DNA of 64,000 nucleotides from Cavia porcellus (Eukaryota > Chordata > Mammalia > Rodentia > Caviidae): the NCBI RefSeq assembly GCF_034190915.1, contig NW_026947635.1:372001-436000 (forward strand), read 5' to 3'. Both the position numbers and the translations under genes were made by a program. Shown here one piece after another: positions 24,689-37,440 of the stretch; the first letter of the stretch is position 1, and each line of letters starts with the position of its first letter. The notes below the pieces were generated by a model. The model was given only the letters and a program-made list of their open reading frames with translations. It ran no database searches and was not told where the DNA came from.

Positions 24689-27600
24689 TGGTGCGCACTG
24701 TACGGGTGTGTGTTACATTACATTCACTAGTGGGAGTGAGAAAAACGTCACGGGGTGGTGCGCATTGTACGTTTGTGTGTTACATTACATTCACTAGTGG
24801 GAGTGAGAAAAACGTCACGGGGTGGTGCGCATTGTACGGGTGTGTGTTACATTACATTCACTAGTGGGAGTGAGCAAAACGTCACGGGGTGGTGCGCATT
24901 GTACGGGTGTGTGTTAGATTACATTCACTAGTGGGAGTGAGAAAAACGTCACGGGGTGGTGCGCATTGTACGGGTGTGTGTTAGATTACATTCACTAGTG
25001 GGAGTGAGAAAAACGTCACGGGGTGGTGCGCATTGTACGGGTGTGTGTTAGATTACATTCACTAGTGGGAGAGAGAAAAAAGTCACGGGGTGGTGCGCAT
25101 TGTACGGGTGTGTGATAAATTACATTCACTAGTGGGAGTGAGAAAAACATCACGGGTGGTGCGCATTGTACGGGTGTGTGTTAGATTACATTCACTAGTG
25201 GGAGTGAGAAAAACATCACGGGGTGGTGCGCATTGTACGGGTGTGTGTTACATTACATTCACTAGTGGGCGTGAGAAAAACATCACGGGGTGGTGCTCAT
25301 TGTACGGGTGTGTGTTACATTACATTCACTAGTGGGCGTGAGAAAAACATCACGGGGTGGTGCGCATTGTACGGGTGTGTGTTACATTACATTCACTAGT
25401 GGGAGCGAGAAAAACATCACGGGGTGGTGCGCATTGTACGGGTGTGTGTTACATTACATTCACTAGTGGGAGTGAGAAAAACGTCACGGGGTGGTGCGCA
25501 TTGTACGGGTGTGTGTTACATTACATTCACTAGTGGGAGTGAGAAAAACGTCACGGGGTGGTGCGCATTGTACGGGTGTGTGTTAGATTACATTCACTAG
25601 TGGGAGTGAGAAAAACGTCACGAGGTGGGGCGCATTGTACGTTTGTGTGTTAGATTACATTCACTAGTGGGAGAGAGAAAAGCATCACGGGGTGGTGCGC
25701 ATTGTACGGGTGTGTGATAGATTACATTCACTAGTGGGAGTGAGAAAAACATCACGGGGTGGTGCGCATCGTACGGGTGTGTGTCACAATACATTCACTA
25801 GTGGGAGTGAGAAAAACATCACGGGGTGGTGCGCATCGTACGGGTGTGGGTCACATTACATTCACTAGTGGGAGTGAGAAAAACATCACGGGGTGGTGCG
25901 CATCGTACGGGTGTGTGTCACATTACATTCACTAGTGGGAGTGAGAAAAACATCACGGGGTGGTGCGCATCGTACGGGTGTGTGTCACATTACATTCACT
26001 AGTGGGAGTGAGAAAAACATCACGGGGTGGTGCGCATCGTACGGGTGTGTGTCACATTACATTCACTAGTGGGAGTGAGAAAAACATCACGGGGTGGTGC
26101 GCATCGTACGGGTGTGTGTCACATTACATTCACTAGTGGGCGTGAGAAAAACATCACGGGGTGGTGCGCATTGTACGGGTGTGTGTTACATTACATTCAC
26201 TAGTGGGCGTGAGAAAAACATCACGGGGTGGTGCGCATTGTACGGGTGTGTGTTACATTACATTCACTAGTGGGAGTGAGAAAAACAGCACGGGGTGGTG
26301 CGCATTGTACGGGTGTGTGTTACATTACATTCACTAGTGGGAGTGAGAAAAACGTCACGGGGTGGTGCGCATTGTACGGGTGTGTGTTACATTACATTCA
26401 CTAGTGGGAGTGAGAAAAACGTCACGGGGTGGTGCGCATTGTACGTGTGCGTGTTACATTACATTCACTAGTGGGAGTGAGAAAAACGTCACGGGGTGGT
26501 GCGCATTGTACGGGTGTGTGTTACATTACATTCACTAGTGGGAGTGAGAAAAACGTCACGGGGTGGTGCGCATTGTACGGGTGTGTGTTACATTACATTC
26601 ACTAGTGGGAGTGAGAAAAACGTCACGGGGTGGTGCGCATTGTACGGGTGTGTGTTACATTACATTCACTAGTGGGAGTGAGAAAAACGTCACGGGGTGG
26701 TGCGCATTGTACGGGTGTGTGTTACATTACATTCACTAGTGGGAGTGAGAAAAACGTCACGGGGTGGTGCGCATTGTACGGGTGTGTGTTAGATTACATT
26801 CACTAGTGGGAGTGAGAAAAACGTCACGGGGTGGTGCGCATTGTACGGGTGTGTGTTAGATTACATTCACTAGTGGGAGAGAGAAAAACATCACGGGGTG
26901 GTGCGCATTGTACGGGTGTGTGATAGATTACATTCACTAGTGGGAGTGAGAAAAACTTCACGTGGTGGTGCGCATCGTACGGGTGTGTGTCACATTACAT
27001 TCACTAGTGGGAGTGAGAAAAACGTCACGGGGTGGTGCGCATTGTACGGGTGTGTGTTACATTACATTCACTAGTGGGAGTGAGAAAAACGTCACGGGGT
27101 GGTGCGCATTGTACGGGTGTGTGTTACATTACATTCACTAGTGGGAGTGAGAAAAACGTCACGGGGTGGTGCGCATTGTACGGGTGTGTGTTACATTACA
27201 TTCACTAGTGGGAGTGAGAAAAACGTCACGGGGTGGTGCGCATTGTACGGGTGTGTGTTACATTACATTCACTAGTGGGAGTGAGAAAAACGTCACGGGG
27301 TGGTGCGCATTGTACGGGTGTGTGTTACATTACATTCACTAGTGGGAGTGAGAAAAACGTCACTTGGTGGTGCGCATTGTACGGGTGTGTGTTACATTAC
27401 ATTCACTAGTGGGAGTGAGAAAACGTCACGGGGTGGTGCGCATTGGACGGGTGTGTGTTAGATTACATTCACTAGTGGGAGGGAGAAAAACGTCACTGGG
27501 TGGTGCGCATTGTACGGGTGTGTGTTAGATTACATTCACTAGTGGGAGAGAGAAAAACGTCACGGGGTGGTGCGCATTGTACGTTTGTGTGTTAGATTAC

Positions 27601-28706
27601 ATTCACTAGTGTGCGTGAGAAAAACATCACGGGGTGGTGCGCATTGTACGGGTGTGTGTTACATTACATTCACTAGTGGGCGTGAGAAAAACATCACGGG
27701 GTGGTGCGCATTGTACGGGTGTGTGTTACATTACATTCACTAGTGGGCGTGAGAAAAACATCACGGGGTGGTACGCATTGTACGGGTGTGTGTTACATTA
27801 CATTCACTAGTGGGCGTGAGAAAAACATCACGGGGTGGTGCGCATTGTACGGGTGTGTGTTACATTACATTCACTAGTGGGAGTGAGAAAAACATCACGT
27901 GGTGGTGCGCATTGTACGGGTGTGTGTTACATTACATTCACTAGTGGGAGTGAGAAAAACATCACGTGGTGGTGCGCATTGTACGGGTGTGTGTTACATT
28001 ACATTCACTAGTGGGAGTGAGAAAAACGTCACGGGGTGGTGCGCATTGTACGGGTGTGTGTTAGATTACATTCACTAGTGGGAGTGAGAAAAACGTCACC
28101 GGGTGGTGCACATTGTACGGGTGTGTGTTAGATTACATTCACTAGTGGGAGAGAGAAAAACGTCACGGGGTGGTGCGCATTGTACGTTTGTGTGTTAGAT
28201 TACATTCACTAGTGGTTTGAGAAAAACATCACGGGGTGGTGCGCATCGTATGGGTGTGTGATAGATTACATTCACTAGTGGGAGTGAGAAAAAGATCACG
28301 GGGTGGTGCGCATCGTACGGGTGTGTGTCACATTACATTCACTAGTAGGAGTGAGAAAAACATCACGGGGTGGTGCGCATCGTACGGGTGTGTGTCACAT
28401 TACATTCACTAGTAGGAGTGAGAAAAACATCACGGGGTGGTGCGCATCGTACGGGTGTGTGTCACATTACATTCACTAGTAGGAGTGAGAAAAACATCAC
28501 GGGGTGGTGCGCATCGTACGGGTGTGTGTCACATTACATTCACTAGTAGGAGTGAGAAAAACATCACGGGGTGGTGCGCATCGTACGGGTGTGTGTCACA
28601 TTACATTCACTAGTAGGAGTGAGAAAAACATCACGGGGTGGTGCGCATCCTACGGGTGTGTGTCACATTACATTCACTAGTAGGAGTGAGAAAAACATCA
28701 CGGGGT
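24689..28706 (+). repeat. 4,018-bp tandem duplication, copy 2
   Basis: It repeats copy 1 with very few differences. I noticed one missing A near 27424 (GAGAAAACGTC), which shifts the offset from 4,018 to 4,017, and TATGGG for TACGGG near 28250. Near-identity over 4 kb in a repeat that otherwise varies every few monomers implies a very recent duplication, or an assembly duplication. Exact breakpoints are uncertain by about one monomer. Confidence 0.93.
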
Positions 28707-31403
28707 GGTGCGCATCGTACGGGTGTGTGTCACATTACATTCACTAGTAGGAGTGAGAAAAACATCACGGGGTGGTGCGCATCGTACGGGTGTGTGTCAC
28801 ATTACATTCACTAGTAGGAGTGAGAAAAACATCACGGGGTGGTGCGCATTGTACGGGTGTGTGTCACATAACATTCACTAGTGGGAATGAGAAAAACATC
28901 ACGGGGTGGTGCGCATTGTACGGGTGTGTGTCACATTACATTCACTAGTGGGAGTGAGAAAAACATCACGGGGTGGTGCGCATTGTACGGGTGCGTGTTA
29001 CATTACATTCACTAGTGGGAGTGAGAAAAACATCACGGGGTGGTGCGCATTGTACGGGTGCGTGTTACATTACATACACTAGTGGGAGTGAGAAAAACAT
29101 CACGGGGTGGTGCGCACTGTACGGGTGTGTTTTACATTACATTCACTAGTGGGCGTGAGAAAAACATCACGGGGTGGTGCGCATTGTACGGGTGTGTGTT
29201 ACATTACATTCACTAGTGGGCGTGAGAAAAACATCACGGGGTGGTGCGCATTGTACGGGTGTGTGTTACATTACATTCACTAGTGGGCGTGAGAAAAACA
29301 TCACGGGGTGGTGCGCATTGTACGGGTGTGTGTTACTTTACATTCACTAGTGGGCGTGAGAAAAACATCACGGGGTGGTGCGCATTGTACGGGTGTGTGT
29401 TACATTACATTCACTAGTGGGCGTGAGAAAAACATCACGGGGTGGTGCGCATTGTACGGGTGTGTGTTACATTACATTCACTAGTGGGCGTGAGAAAAAC
29501 ATCACGGGGTGGTGCGCATTGTACGGGTGTGTGTTACATTACATTCACTAGTGGGCGTGAGAAAAACATCACGGGGTGGTGCGCATTGTACGGGTGTGTG
29601 TTACATTACATTCACTAGTGGGCGTGAGAAAAACGTCACGGGGTGGTGCGCATTGTACGGGTGTGTGTTACATTACATTCACTAGTGGGCGTGAGAAAAA
29701 CGTCACGGGGTGGTGCGCATTGTACGGGTGTGTGTTACATTACATTCACTAGTGGGCGTGAGAAAAACGTCACGGGTTGGTGCGCATTGTACGGGTGTGT
29801 GTTACATTACATTCACTAGTGGGAGTGAGAAAAACGTCACGGGGTGGTGCGCATTGTACGGGTGTGTGTTACATTACATTCACTAGTGGGAGTGAGAAAA
29901 ACGTCACGGGGTGGTGCGCATTGTACGGGTGTGTGTTACATTACATTCACTAGTGGGAGTGAGAAAAACGTCACGGGGTGGTGCGCATTGTACGGGTGTG
30001 TGTTACATTACATTCACTAGTGGGAGTGAGAAAAACATCACGGGGTGGTGCGCATTGTACGGGTGTGTGTTACATTACATTCACTAGTGGGAGTGAGAAA
30101 AACGTCACGGGGTGGTGCGCATTGTACGGGTGTGTGTTACATTACATTCACTAGTGGGAGTGAGAAAAACGTCACTTGGTGGTGCGCATTGTACGGGTGT
30201 GTGTTACATTACATTCACTAGTGGGAGTGAGAAAAACGTCACGGGGTGGTGCGCATTGGACGGGTGTGTGTTAGATTACATTCACTAGTGGGAGTGAGAA
30301 AAACGTCACGGGGTGGTGCGCATTGTACGGGTGTGTGTTAGATTACATTCAGTAGTGGGAGAGAGAAAAACGTCAAGGGGTGGTGCGCATTGTACTTTTG
30401 TGTGTTAGATTACATTCACTAGTGGGAGTGAGAAAAACATCACGGGGTGGTGCGCATTGTACGGGTGTGTGATAGATTACATTCACTAGTGGGAGTGAGA
30501 AAAACATCACGGGGTGGTGCGCATTGTACGGGTGTGTGTTACATTACATTCACTAGTGGGCGTGAGAAAAACATCACCGGGTGGTGCGCATTGTACGGGT
30601 GTGTGTTACATTACATTCACTAGTGGGCGTGAGAAAAACATCACGGGGTGGTGCGCATTGTACGGGTGTGTGTTACATTACATTCACTAGTGGGAGTGAG
30701 AAAAACATCACGGGGTGGTGCGCATTGTACGGGTGTGTGTTACATTACATTCACTAGTGGGAGTGAGAAAAACGTCACGGGGTGGTGCGCATTGTACGGG
30801 TGTGTGTTAGATTACATTCACTAGTGGGAGTGAGAAAAACTTCACCGGGTGGTGCGCATTGTACGGGTGTGTGTTACATTACATTCACTAGTGGGAGAGA
30901 GAAAAACGTCACGGGGTGGTGCGCATTGTACGTTTGTGTGTTAGATTACATTCACTAGTGGGAGTGAGAAAAACATCACGGGGTGGTGCGCATCGTACGC
31001 GTGTGTGATAGATTAAATTCACTAGTGGGAGTGAGAAAAACATCACGGGGTGGTGCGCATCATACGGGTGTGTGTCACATTACATTCACTAGTAGGTGTG
31101 AGAAAAACATCACGGGGTGGTGCGCATCGTACGGGTGTGTGTCACATTACATTCACTAGTAGGAGTGAGAAAAACATCACGGGGTGGTGCGCATCGTACG
31201 GGTGTGTGTCACATTACATTCACTAGTAGGAGTGAGAAAAACATCACGGGGTGGTGCGCATCGTACGGGTGTGTGTCACATTACATTCACTAGTAGGAGT
31301 GAGAAAAACATCACGGGGTGGTGCTCATCGTACGGGTGTGTGTCACATAACATTCACTAGTAGGAGTGAGAAAAACATCACGGGGTGGTGCGCATCGTAC
31401 GGG
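28707..31403 (+). repeat. C-D-E-F-G cycles flanked by I runs
   Basis: An I tail passes into CAC copies with TCACATAAC (near 28865), then a long C run (about 29.14-29.80 kb), D, E, an F variant reading TACTTTTGTG (about 30395), and a G monomer near 30.47 kb. A second short cycle with an F (about 30.93 kb) and a G carrying TACGCGTGTG (about 31000) is followed by another I run. The ACATACACT variant (T18A) appears here near 29070 for the first time in the window. Confidence 0.8.
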
Positions 31404-31738
31404 TGTGTGTCACATTACATTCACTGGTAGGAGTGAGAAAAACATCACGGGGTGGTGCGCATCGTACGGGTGTGTGTCACATTACATTCACTGGTAGGAG
31501 TGAGAAAAACATCACGGGGTGGTGCGCATTGTACGGGTGTGTGTCACATTACATTCACTGGTAGGAGTGAGAAAAACATCACGGGGTGGTGCGCATTGTA
31601 CGGGTGTGTGTCACATTACATTCACTGGTAGGAGTGAGAAAAACATCACGGGGTGGTGCGCATTGTACGGGTGTGTGTCACATTACATTCACTGGTAGGA
31701 GTGAGAAAAACATCACGGGGTGGTGCGCATTGTACGGG
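31404..31738 (+). repeat. A-family island, 5 monomers
   Basis: Five CTGGTAGG monomers (exactly 335 bases) sit directly after an I run. The first two keep the I-type CATCG at the end of the preceding monomer. The island is followed by H-like and TTAC copies. Confidence 0.85.
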
Positions 31739-32542
31739 TGTGTGTCACATTACATTCACTAGTGGGAGTGAGAAAAACATCACGGGGTGTTGCGCATCGT
31801 ACGGGTGTGTGTCACATTACATTCACTAGTGGGAGTGAGAAAAACATCACGGGGTGGTGCGCATTGTACGGGTGTGTGTCACATTACATTCACTAGTGGG
31901 AGTGAGAAAAACATCACGGGGTGGTGCGCATTGTACGGGTGTGTGTTACATTACATTCACTAGTGGGAGTGAGAAAAACATCACGGGGTGGTGCGCATTG
32001 TACGGGTGTGTGTTACATTACATTCACTAGTGGGAGTGAGAAAAACATCACGGGGTGGTGCGCATTGTACGGGTGTGTGTTACATTACATACACTAGTGG
32101 GAGTGAGAAAAACATCACGGGGTGGTGCGCATTGTACGGGTGTGTGTTACATTACATTCACTAGTGGGCGTGAGAAAAACATCACGGGGTGGTGCGCATT
32201 GTACGGGTGTGTGTTACATTACATTCACTAGTGGGCGTGAGAAAAACATCACAGGGTGGTGCGCATTGTACGGGTGTGTGTTACATTACATTCACTAGTG
32301 GGCGTGAGAAAAACATCACGGGGTGGTGCGCATTGTACGGGTGTGTGTTAGATTACATTCACTAGTGGGAGAGAGAAAAACGTCACGGGGTGGTGCGCAT
32401 TGTACGTTTGTGTGTTAGATTACATTCACTAGTGGGAGTGAGAAAAACATCACGGGGTGGTGCGCATCGTACGCGTGTGTGATAGATTACATTCACTAGT
32501 GGGAGTGAGAAAAACATCACGGGGTGGTGCGCATCGTACGGG
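31739..32542 (+). repeat. H-to-C cycle with F and G ends
   Basis: H-like copies grade into TTAC copies, an ACATACACT copy (near 32088), a C run, an E copy, an F copy (about 32405) and a G copy with TACGCGTGTG (about 32475). The TACGCG variant also occurs near 31000, so the two F-G ends are related by local copying. Confidence 0.8.
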
Positions 32543-33279
32543 TGTGTGTCACATTACATTCACTGGTAGGAGTGAGAAAAACATCACGGTGTGGTGCGCA
32601 TTGTACGGGTGTGTGTCACATTACATTCACTGGTAGGAGTGAGAAAAACATCACGGGGTGGTGCGCATTGTACGGGTGTGTGTCACATTACATTCACTGG
32701 TAGGACTGAGAAAAACATCACGGGGTGGTGCGCATTGTATGGGTGTGTGTCACATTACATTCACTGGTAGGAGTGAGAAAAACATCACGGGGTGGTGCGC
32801 ATTGTACGGGTATGTGTAACATTACATTCACTGGTAGGAGTGAGAAAATCATCACGGGGTGGTGCGCATTGTACGGGTGTGTGTCACATTACATTCACTG
32901 GTAGGAGTGAGAAAAACATCACGGGGTGGTGCGCATTGTACGGGTGTGTGTCACATTACATTCACTGGTAGGAGTGAGAAAAACATCACGGGGTGGTGCG
33001 CATTGTACGGGTGTGTGTCACATTACATTCACTGGTAGGAGTGAGAAAAACATCACGGGGTGGTGCGCATTGTACGGGTGTGTGTCACATTACATTCACT
33101 GGTAGGAATGAGAAAAACATCACGGGGTGGTGCGCATCGTACGGGTGTGTGTCACATTACATTCACTGGTAGGAGTGAGAAAAACATCACGGGGTGGTGC
33201 GCATCGTACGGGTGTGTGTCACATTACATTCACAGGTAGGAGTGAGAAAAACATCACGGGGTCGTGCGCATCGTACGGG
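32543..33279 (+). repeat. A-family island, 11 monomers (737 bp)
   Basis: Eleven CTGGTAGG monomers span exactly 11 x 67 bases. Variants include GGACTGAG (about 32705), TATGGG (32739), TATGTGTAAC (about 32812) and GAGAAAATCATC (about 32845); the last also appears near 105 and 1977 in the left-hand A blocks. GGACTGAG also occurs in the A islands at 39512 and 44804. Confidence 0.86.
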
Positions 33280-34400
33280 TGTGCGTCACATTACGTTCAC
33301 TAGTAGGAGTGAGAAAAACATCACGGGGTGGTGCGCATCGTACGGCTGTGTGTCACATTACATTCACTAGTAGGAGTGAGAAAAACATCACGGGGTGGTG
33401 CGCATCGTACGGGTGTGTGTCACATTACATTCACTAGTAGGAGTGAGAAAAACATCACGGGGTGGTGCGCATCGTACGGGTGTGTGTCACATTACATTCA
33501 CTAGTAGGAATGAGAAAAACATCACGGGGTGGTGCGCATCGTACGGGTGTGTGTCACATTACATTCACTAGTGGGAGTGAGAAAAACATCGCGGGGTGGT
33601 GCGCATCGTACGGGTGTGTGTCACATTACATTCACTAGTGGGAGTGAGAAAAACATCACGGGGTGGTGCGCATCGTACGGGTGTGTGTCACATTACATTC
33701 ACTAGTGGGAGTGAGAAAAACATCACGGGGTGGTGCGCATCGTACGGGTGTGTGTCACATTACATTCACTAGTGGGAGTGAGAAAAACATCACGGGGTGG
33801 TGCGCATCGTACGGGTGTGTGTCACATTACATTCACTAGTGGGAGTGAGAAAAACATCACGGGGTGGTGCGCATCGTACGGGTGTGTGTCACATTACATT
33901 CACTAGTGGGCGTGAGAAAAACATCACGGGGTGGTGCGCATTGTACGGGTGTGTGTTACATTACATTCACTAGTGGGAGTGAGAAAAACATCACGGGGTG
34001 GTGCGCATTGTACGGGTGTGTGTTACATTACATTCACTAGTGGGAGTGAGAAAAACATCACGGGGTAGGTGCGCATTGTACGGGTGTGTGTTACATTACA
34101 TACACTAGTGGGCGTGAGAAAAACATCACGGGGTGGTGCGCATTGTACGGGTGTGTGTTACATTACATTCACTAGTGGGCGTGAGAAAAACATCACGGGG
34201 TGGTGCGCATTGTACGGGTGTGTGTTACATTACATTCACTAGTGGGCGTGAGAAAAACATCACGGGGTGGTGCGCATTGTACGGGTGTGTGTTACATTAC
34301 ATTCACTAGTGGGCGTGAGAAAAACATCACGGGGTGGTGCGCATTGTACGGGTGTGTGTTACATTACATTCACTAGTGGGCGTGAGAAAAACATCACGGG
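33280..34400 (+). repeat. I, H and C runs
   Basis: I monomers (about 33.28-33.55 kb) are followed by H monomers (33.55-33.90) and then C-type copies with an ACATACACT copy near 34100. A one-base insertion, GGGGTAGGTGCG near 34066, is one of the few gains in the window. Confidence 0.8.
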
Positions 34401-37400
34401 GTGGTGCGCATTGTACGGGTGTGTGTTACATTACATTCACTAGTGAGAGTGAGAAAAACGTCACGGGGTGGTGCGCATTGTACGGGTGTGTGTTACATTA
34501 CATTCACTAGTGGGAGTGAGAAATACGTCACTTGGTGGTGCGCATTGTACGGGTGTGTGTTACATTACATTCACTAGTGGGAGTGAGAAAAACGTCACGG
34601 GGTGGTGCGCATTGGACGGGTGTGTGTTAGATTACATTCACTAGTGGGAGTGAGAAAAACGTCACCGGGTGGTGCGCATTGTACGGGTGTGTGTTAGATT
34701 ACATTCAGTAGTGGGAGAGAGAAAAACGTCACGGGGTGGTGCGCATTGTACGTTTGTGTGTTAGATTACATTCACTAGTGGGAGTGAGAAAAACATCCCG
34801 GGGTGGTGCGCATTGTACGGGTGTGTGTTAGATTACATTCACTAGTGGGAGTGAGAAAAACATCACGGGGTGGTGCTCATTGTACGGGTGTGTGTTACAT
34901 TACATTCACTAGTGGGAGTGAGAAAAACATCACGGGGTGGTGCGCATTGTACGGGTGTGTGTTACATTACATTCACTAGTGGGCGTGAGAAAAACATCAC
35001 GGGGTGGTGCGCATTGTACGGGTGTGTGTTACATTACATTCACTAGTGGGCGTGAGAAAAACATCACGGTGTGGTGCGCATTGTACGGGTGTGTGTTACA
35101 TTACATTCACTAGTGGGCGTGAGAAAAACATCACGGGGTGGTGCGCATTGTACGGGTGTGTGTTACATTACATTCACTAGTGGGAGTGAGAAAAACATCA
35201 CGGGGTGGTGCGCATTGTACGGGTGTGTGTTACATTACATTCACTAGTGGGAGTGAGAAAAACGTCACGGGGTGGTGCGCATTGTACGGGTGTGTGTTAG
35301 ATTACATTCACTAGTGGGAGTGAGAAAAACGTCACCGGGTGGTGCGCATTGTACGGGTGTGTGTTAGATTTCATTCACTAGTGGGAGAGAGAAAAACGTC
35401 ACGGGGTGGTGCGCATTGTACGTTTGTGTGTTAGATTACATTCACTAGTGGGAGTGAGAAAAACATCACGTGGTGGTGCGCATCGTACGGGTGTGTGATA
35501 GATTACATTCACTAGTGGGAGTGAGAAAAACATCACGGGGTGGTGCGCATCGTACGGGTGTGTGTCACATTACATTCACTAGTAGGAGTGAGAAAAACAT
35601 CACGGGGTGGTGCGCATCATACGGGTGTGTGTCACATTACATTCACTAGTAGGAGTGAGAAAAACATCACGGGGTGGTGCGCATCGTACGGGTGTGTGTC
35701 ACATTACATTCACTAGTAGGAGTGAGAAATACATCACTGGGTGGTGCGCATCGTACGGGTGTGTGTCACATTACATTCACTAGTAGGAGTGAGAAAAACA
35801 TCACGGGGTGGTGCGCATCGTACGGGTGTGTGTCACATTACATTCACTAGTAGGAGTGAGAAAAACATCACGGGGTGGTGCGCATTGTACAGGTGTGTGT
35901 TACATTACATTCACTAGTGGGCGTGAGAAAAACATCACGGGGTGGTGCGCATTGTACGGGTGTGTGTTACATTACATACACTAGTGGGAGTGAGAAAAAC
36001 ATCACGGGGTGGTGCGCATTGTACGGGTGTGTGTTACATTTCATTCACTAGTCGGAGTGAGAAAAACGTCACTTGGTGGTGCGCATTGTACGGGTGTGTG
36101 TTACATTACATTCACTAGTGGGAGTGAGAAAAACGTCACGGGGTGGTGCGCATTGGTCGGGTGTGTGTTAGATTACATTCACTAGTGGGAGTGAGAAAAA
36201 CGTCACGGGGTGGTGCGCATTGTACGGGTGTGTGTTAGATTACATTCAGTAGTGGGAGAGAGAAAAACGTCACGGGGTGGTGCGCATTGTACGTTTGTGT
36301 GTTAGATTACATTCACTAGTGGGAGTGAGAAAAACATCCCGGGGTGGTGCGCATTGTACGGGTGTGTGATAGATTACATTCACTAGTGGGAGTGAGAAAA
36401 ACATCACGGGGTGGTGCGCATTGTACGGGTGTGTGTTACATTACATTCACTAGTGGGAGTGAGAAAAACATCACGGGGTGGTGCGCATTGTACGGGTGTG
36501 TGTTACATTACATTCACTAGTGGGCGTGAGAAAAACATCACGGGGTGGTGCGCATTGTACGGGTGTGTGTTACATTACATTCACTAGTGGGCGTGAGAAA
36601 AACATCACGGTGTGGTGCGCATTGTACGGGTGTGTGTTACATTACATTCACTAGTGGGCGTGAGAAAAACATCACGGGGTGGTGCGCATTGTACGGGTGT
36701 GTGTTACATTACATTCACTAGTGGGAGTGAGAAAAACATCACGGGGTGGTGCGCATTGTACGGGTGTGTGTTACATTACATTCACTAGTGGGAGTGAGAA
36801 AAACGTCACGGGGTGGTGCGCATTGTACGGGTGTGTGTTAGATTACATTCACTAGTGGGAGTGAGAAAAACGTCACCGGGTGGTGCGCATTGTACGGGTG
36901 TGTGTTAGATTACATTCACTAGTGGGAGAGAGAAAATCGTCACGGGGTGGTGCGCATTGTACGTTTGTGTGTTAGATTACATTCACTAGTGGGAGTGAGA
37001 AAAACATCACGGGGTGGTGCGCATCGTACGGGTGTGTGATAGATTACATTCACTAGTGGGAGTGAGAAAAACATCACGGGGTGGTGCGCATCGTACGGGT
37101 GTGTGTCACATTACATTCACTAGTAGGAGTGAGAAAAACATCACGGGGTGGTGCGCATCGTACGGGTGTGTGTCACATTACATTCACTAGTAGGAGTGAG
37201 AAAAACATCACGGGGTGGTGCGCATCGTACGGGTGTGTGTCACATTACATTCACTAGTAGGAGTGAGAAAAACATCACGGGGTGGTGCGCATCGTACGGG
37301 TGTGTGTCACATTACATTCACTAGTAGGAGTGAGAAAAACATCACGGGGTGGTGCGCATCGTACGGGTGTGTGTCACATTACATTCACTAGTAGGAGTGA

Positions 37401-37440
37401 GAAAAACATCACGGGGTGGTGCGCATTGTACGGGTGTGTG
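34401..37440 (+). repeat. Two related D-E-F-G-I cycles
   Basis: Paired markers CACTTGG (34531/36071), GCATTGG, TTCAGTAGTGGG and ACATCCCGG (34795/36336) are separated by 1,541 bases (23 x 67). Each cycle ends in C, E, F and G copies and an I run. The second cycle matches the later 41.1-42.7 kb stretch at offset 5,226, so this region belongs to the same lineage as the 5-kb blocks that follow. Confidence 0.84.
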
